NCBI GenBank assembly: GCA_013815405.1
Contig: JACDGF010000086.1
Location: 1-7,942 of the forward strand
DNA length: 7,942 nt
Reading direction: 5' to 3'
Source of the DNA: Caulobacteraceae bacterium
GTDB lineage: Bacteria; Pseudomonadota; Alphaproteobacteria; Caulobacterales; Caulobacteraceae
The translations under genes were made by a program, and so were the position numbers. Numbering within the stretch: the first letter of the stretch is position 1; each line of letters starts with the position of its first letter. Under the pieces are notes generated by a model. It saw nothing but the letters and a program-made list of their open reading frames with translations. It made no database searches and was not told where the DNA came from. Positions 5,771-7,942 of this stretch are shown here, piece by piece.

Positions 5771-6747
5771 CCACCACGGTCGTCATCGGCCTGTCGGCGG
5801 TGATCGTCGCCATGCGGGAGGGCGAGGGTTCGGTGCTGACCGTGCGGCCGCGCGACACGCGCACCGAGCAAACCTCCACCCTGGAGGGCCTGCCCTTCGG
5901 CCCGTTCGATCCCCACGATCACCGCACCTTCGAACTGGCGCTGCGCGAATTCGTCACCCGTCAGACGCGGTTCGCCCTGGGCTATGTGGAGCAGCTCTAC
6001 ACCTTCGGCGACAAGGGGCGTGACGCGCCCCTGGCCGATGTCGGGGCGGGGGCGGCGCGGGTGATCTCGGTCGGCTATCTCGCCCTGGCGCCGGCCGCAG
6101 TGGACACCCAGGCGCCGGAAACCGCCTGGTCGCCCTGGTCCCGGTTCTTTCCGTGGGAGGACTGGCGCGGCGGGAGACCCGGGTTGATCGACCAGGCGAT
6201 CGTCCCGGTTCTGGAGGGCTGGGCGGGACGGTCGGCGCAGCGCCGCAGCCGCGCCCGCCTTCTGTTCGCCCAGGATAGCTCGCCCTGGAACGAGGAGCGG
6301 GTCCTGGATCGCTATGAGCTGCTCTATGAGGCGGGCCTCGCGCCGGAAGCCGCGCGGGATCGGGACCGCGCCCAGGGTGGCGTCCCGGCCGAGCCGGAAG
6401 CCCTGATCCCTGCGCTCGGCCAACCGATGATTTCCGATCACCGCCGCATCCTGGCCACGGCGCTGGGCCGCCTGCGCGGCAAGCTGAAATACCGGCCGGT
6501 GGTCTATGAGCTCATGGGTGCCGAATTCACCCTCTCCGACCTGCAAAGAACCGTGGAGGCTATCGCCGGCGTCGCGCTCCACAAGCAGAATTTCCGGCGC
6601 GTGGTCGAGCGCACCGCCCTGGTGGAAGGGGTGGGCCGCACGGACGCCGACACCGGCGGGCGGCCGGCCGAACTCTTTCGATTCCGCCGCGAGCTGCTCG
6701 CCGCGCGCCCCGCACCGGGATTGTCGCTGCCGCTGTTGCGCGAATGA
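5767..6747 (+). CDS. nadQ: NadQ/NrtR-like transcriptional regulator of NAD metabolism
   Basis: The 326-residue protein combines a Nudix-like sensor domain (about 1-110) with a C-terminal winged helix (about 240-307). YVEQLYTFGDKGRD (73-86) followed by RVISVGYLAL (98-107) is the strand pattern of NrtR-type regulators. KYRPVVYELMG, FTLSDLQRTVEAI, KQNFRRVVER and GRPAELFRF (241-306) match the NrtR winged helix. The Nudix box REUxEE is reduced to REFVTR (60-65), so hydrolysis is unlikely and the domain probably only binds a ligand. This is the protein known as the alphaproteobacterial NAD regulator, NadQ (COG4111 as I recall), which controls nadABC-type genes; those genes are not in the window. 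About 130 residues (110-240) separate the domains. The start at 5767 is set by the ATGA overlap with the HD gene; the frame is open far upstream, but only as a shadow of that gene. Confidence 0.88.
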   Translation: MTTTVVIGLSAVIVAMREGEGSVLTVRPRDTRTEQTSTLEGLPFGPFDPHDHRTFELALREFVTRQTRFALGYVEQLYTFGDKGRDAPLADVGAGAARVISVGYLALAPAAVDTQAPETAWSPWSRFFPWEDWRGGRPGLIDQAIVPVLEGWAGRSAQRRSRARLLFAQDSSPWNEERVLDRYELLYEAGLAPEAARDRDRAQGGVPAEPEALIPALGQPMISDHRRILATALGRLRGKLKYRPVVYELMGAEFTLSDLQRTVEAIAGVALHKQNFRRVVERTALVEGVGRTDADTGGRPAELFRFRRELLAARPAPGLSLPLLRE

Positions 6748-6773
6748 CCTACGCCCATGACCCATAGCCAGTT

Positions 6774-6780
6774 GAGGAGG
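6774..6780 (+). promoter_or_regulatory. Strong ribosome binding site that selects a TTG start
   Basis: GAGGAGG lies 6 nt before a TTG at 6787. The first in-frame ATG (6757) is 17 nt upstream of this site and has no ribosome site of its own. The site therefore favours TTG as the real start of the ketoacyl synthase gene. Confidence 0.75.
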
Positions 6781-6786
6781 CCCATC

Positions 6787-7905
6787 TTGAGCCAAGCCGC
6801 GGTCATCGCCGCCACAGGCCTCTACACTCCGCCGCACAGCATCTCCAACACGGAACTGGTGTCGGCCTTCAACGCCTACGTGACCTTGTTCAACAGCCTG
6901 AACGCCGCCGCCATCGCCGCAGGCGACGTCGAGGCCCTGGCCGCCTCGTCGGTGGAGTTCGTGGAGAAGGCCTCCGGGATCAAGTCGCGCTATGTGGTCG
7001 ACAAGGCCGGCGTGATCGACCCGCGCGTCATGCGCCCTAACATCCCCGAACGGCCAAACGACAAGCTGTCGATCCTGGCCGAAATCGCCGTGGCGGCGGC
7101 GAAGGACGCTTTTGGCCGCTGGGACAAGGATCCGGACCAGATCGACGCGGTGATCTGCGCGGCCTCCAATATGCAGCGAGCCTATCCGGCCATGGCCATC
7201 GAGGTGCAGGACGCCCTGGGCATCGATGGGTTCGCCTTCGATATGAACGTGGCTTGTTCTTCCGCGACCTTCGGGATCAAGACGGCGGCGGACTATCTCG
7301 CCGCCGGGGAGGCGCGCGCCGTCCTGGTGGTCAATCCGGAGATCACCTCGGGCCACCTCAACTTTCGCGACCGCGACAGCCATTTCATTTTCGGCGACGT
7401 GGCCACCGCGGTGATCGTCGAGGCGGCCGACCGGGCGTCCGGCGGGTGGGAGATTCTGGGAACCCGGCTGAAGACCCGGTTTTCCAACAACATCCGCAAC
7501 AATTTCGGCTTCCTCAACCGCTGCGCGCCCGAGGGCGCCGGCGCCGCGGACAAGCTCTTCGTTCAGGAAGGCCGCAAGGTCTTCCGCGAGGTCGTGCCGA
7601 TGGTCGCCGAGATGATCGTGGGCCACGCCGCCGACCTGGGCATCGATCCCGCCGGCCTCAAGCGCCTGTGGCTGCACCAGGCCAATATCAACATGAACGC
7701 GCTGATCGGCCGCCGCGTCCTGGGGCGCGAGCCCACGGAGGAGGAGAACGTCATCATCCTCGACGAATTCGCCAACACCAGCTCGGCCGGCTCGATCATC
7801 GCCTTCCACCGCAAGAACGCCGATTTCCAGCTCGGCGAGACAGGCCTGATCTGCTCCTTCGGGGCGGGGTATTCGGCTGGGACGGTGTTCGTGCGCAAGC
7901 GGTAA
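6787..7905 (+). CDS. Beta-ketoacyl-ACP synthase III, long FabH-like form
   Basis: The 372-residue thiolase-fold protein carries the KAS III catalytic triad: C157 in NVACSSATFG, H297 in LWLHQANINMN and N330 in EFANTSSAGS. FSNNIRNNFGFLNR (232-245), SHFIFGDVATAVIVE (198-212) and the glycine loop CSFGAGYSAG (356-365) are also present. KAS III condenses an acyl-CoA primer with malonyl-ACP to start fatty acid synthesis. At 372 residues it is about 55 longer than E. coli FabH, with extra sequence near residues 25-90, and resembles the Pseudomonas PA3286 type that uses medium-chain acyl-CoA from beta-oxidation; substrate use here is inference. TTG at 6787 was chosen because GAGGAGG precedes it by 6 nt and the product then begins directly at the conserved AVIAATGLYTPP; an in-frame ATG at 6757 would add ten residues. 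The gap to the NadQ-like gene is 39 nt in the same direction, so co-transcription is possible. Confidence 0.94.
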   Translation: MSQAAVIAATGLYTPPHSISNTELVSAFNAYVTLFNSLNAAAIAAGDVEALAASSVEFVEKASGIKSRYVVDKAGVIDPRVMRPNIPERPNDKLSILAEIAVAAAKDAFGRWDKDPDQIDAVICAASNMQRAYPAMAIEVQDALGIDGFAFDMNVACSSATFGIKTAADYLAAGEARAVLVVNPEITSGHLNFRDRDSHFIFGDVATAVIVEAADRASGGWEILGTRLKTRFSNNIRNNFGFLNRCAPEGAGAADKLFVQEGRKVFREVVPMVAEMIVGHAADLGIDPAGLKRLWLHQANINMNALIGRRVLGREPTEEENVIILDEFANTSSAGSIIAFHRKNADFQLGETGLICSFGAGYSAGTVFVRKR

Positions 7906-7916
7906 AGTCGAGCGCG

Positions 7917-7942
7917 CTACAGATAGGCCCACACCGCCAGGC
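7917..7942 (-). CDS. Possible 3' end of a minus-strand gene
   Basis: On the minus strand a TAG at 7917-7919 closes a frame whose last visible residues read LAVWAYL, a plausible hydrophobic C-terminus. It would converge with the ketoacyl synthase gene with an 11-nt gap, similar to the tight convergence near 3790. Only seven codons are visible, so this could be chance. Confidence 0.3.

Noticed and set aside
5734..7932. Minus-strand open frame of 732 codons opposite the NadQ-like and KAS III genes
   Set aside because: Its translation is rich in His, Gly, Arg and Asp with no recognisable motif, as expected for the antisense of GC-rich genes. Both sense genes are strongly supported.

Overview
The window is GC-rich (by eye about two thirds G+C), gene-dense bacterial DNA with almost no non-coding space. 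Gene content and regulatory signals point to an alphaproteobacterium, most likely a member of the Caulobacterales. The pointers are a maf gene overlapping a short RNase E/G-like gene, an EcfG-type general-stress promoter, a FixK/FNR-type box at a universal stress gene, and a NadQ-type NAD regulator. The lineage is inferred from family resemblance; no database search was run.

Left part (1-1407, minus strand): a nucleotide pyrophosphatase (Maf, YhdE type) overlaps by 4 nt with a Rne/Rng-family ribonuclease that runs off the left edge. A 101-nt divergent spacer holds a long imperfect hairpin and a good EcfG promoter candidate. It reads into a plus-strand gene for a 158-residue, lysine-free protein that is 39% Asp+Glu. 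Next on the plus strand come a MoxR-type AAA+ ATPase without its usual VWA partner and a predicted outer-membrane lipoprotein with a valine/glycine-rich beta-repeat centre.

Middle part (3802-5074): the lipoprotein gene converges, with a 15-nt gap, on a minus-strand pair made of a tandem-domain universal stress protein and a small unrecognised protein. Upstream of the pair is a 9/10 match to the FNR/FixK consensus, so the pair is probably an oxygen-limitation operon (inference).

Right part (5075-7905, plus strand): an HD-domain YfbR-like 5'-nucleotidase overlaps by ATGA with a NadQ/NrtR-like regulator carrying a degenerate Nudix domain and a winged helix. After 39 nt follows a long-form beta-ketoacyl-ACP synthase III that probably starts at TTG. 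The last 26 bases may be the 3' end of a minus-strand gene.

Most genes are recognisable housekeeping or conserved families, and I see no clear new multi-gene system. The best leads are the stress-promoter/acidic-protein unit, the FixK-type usp operon, the nucleotidase-NadQ coupling, and the unpaired MoxR gene with unusual codons. No tRNA, rRNA, CRISPR array, insertion sequence or prophage signature was seen.
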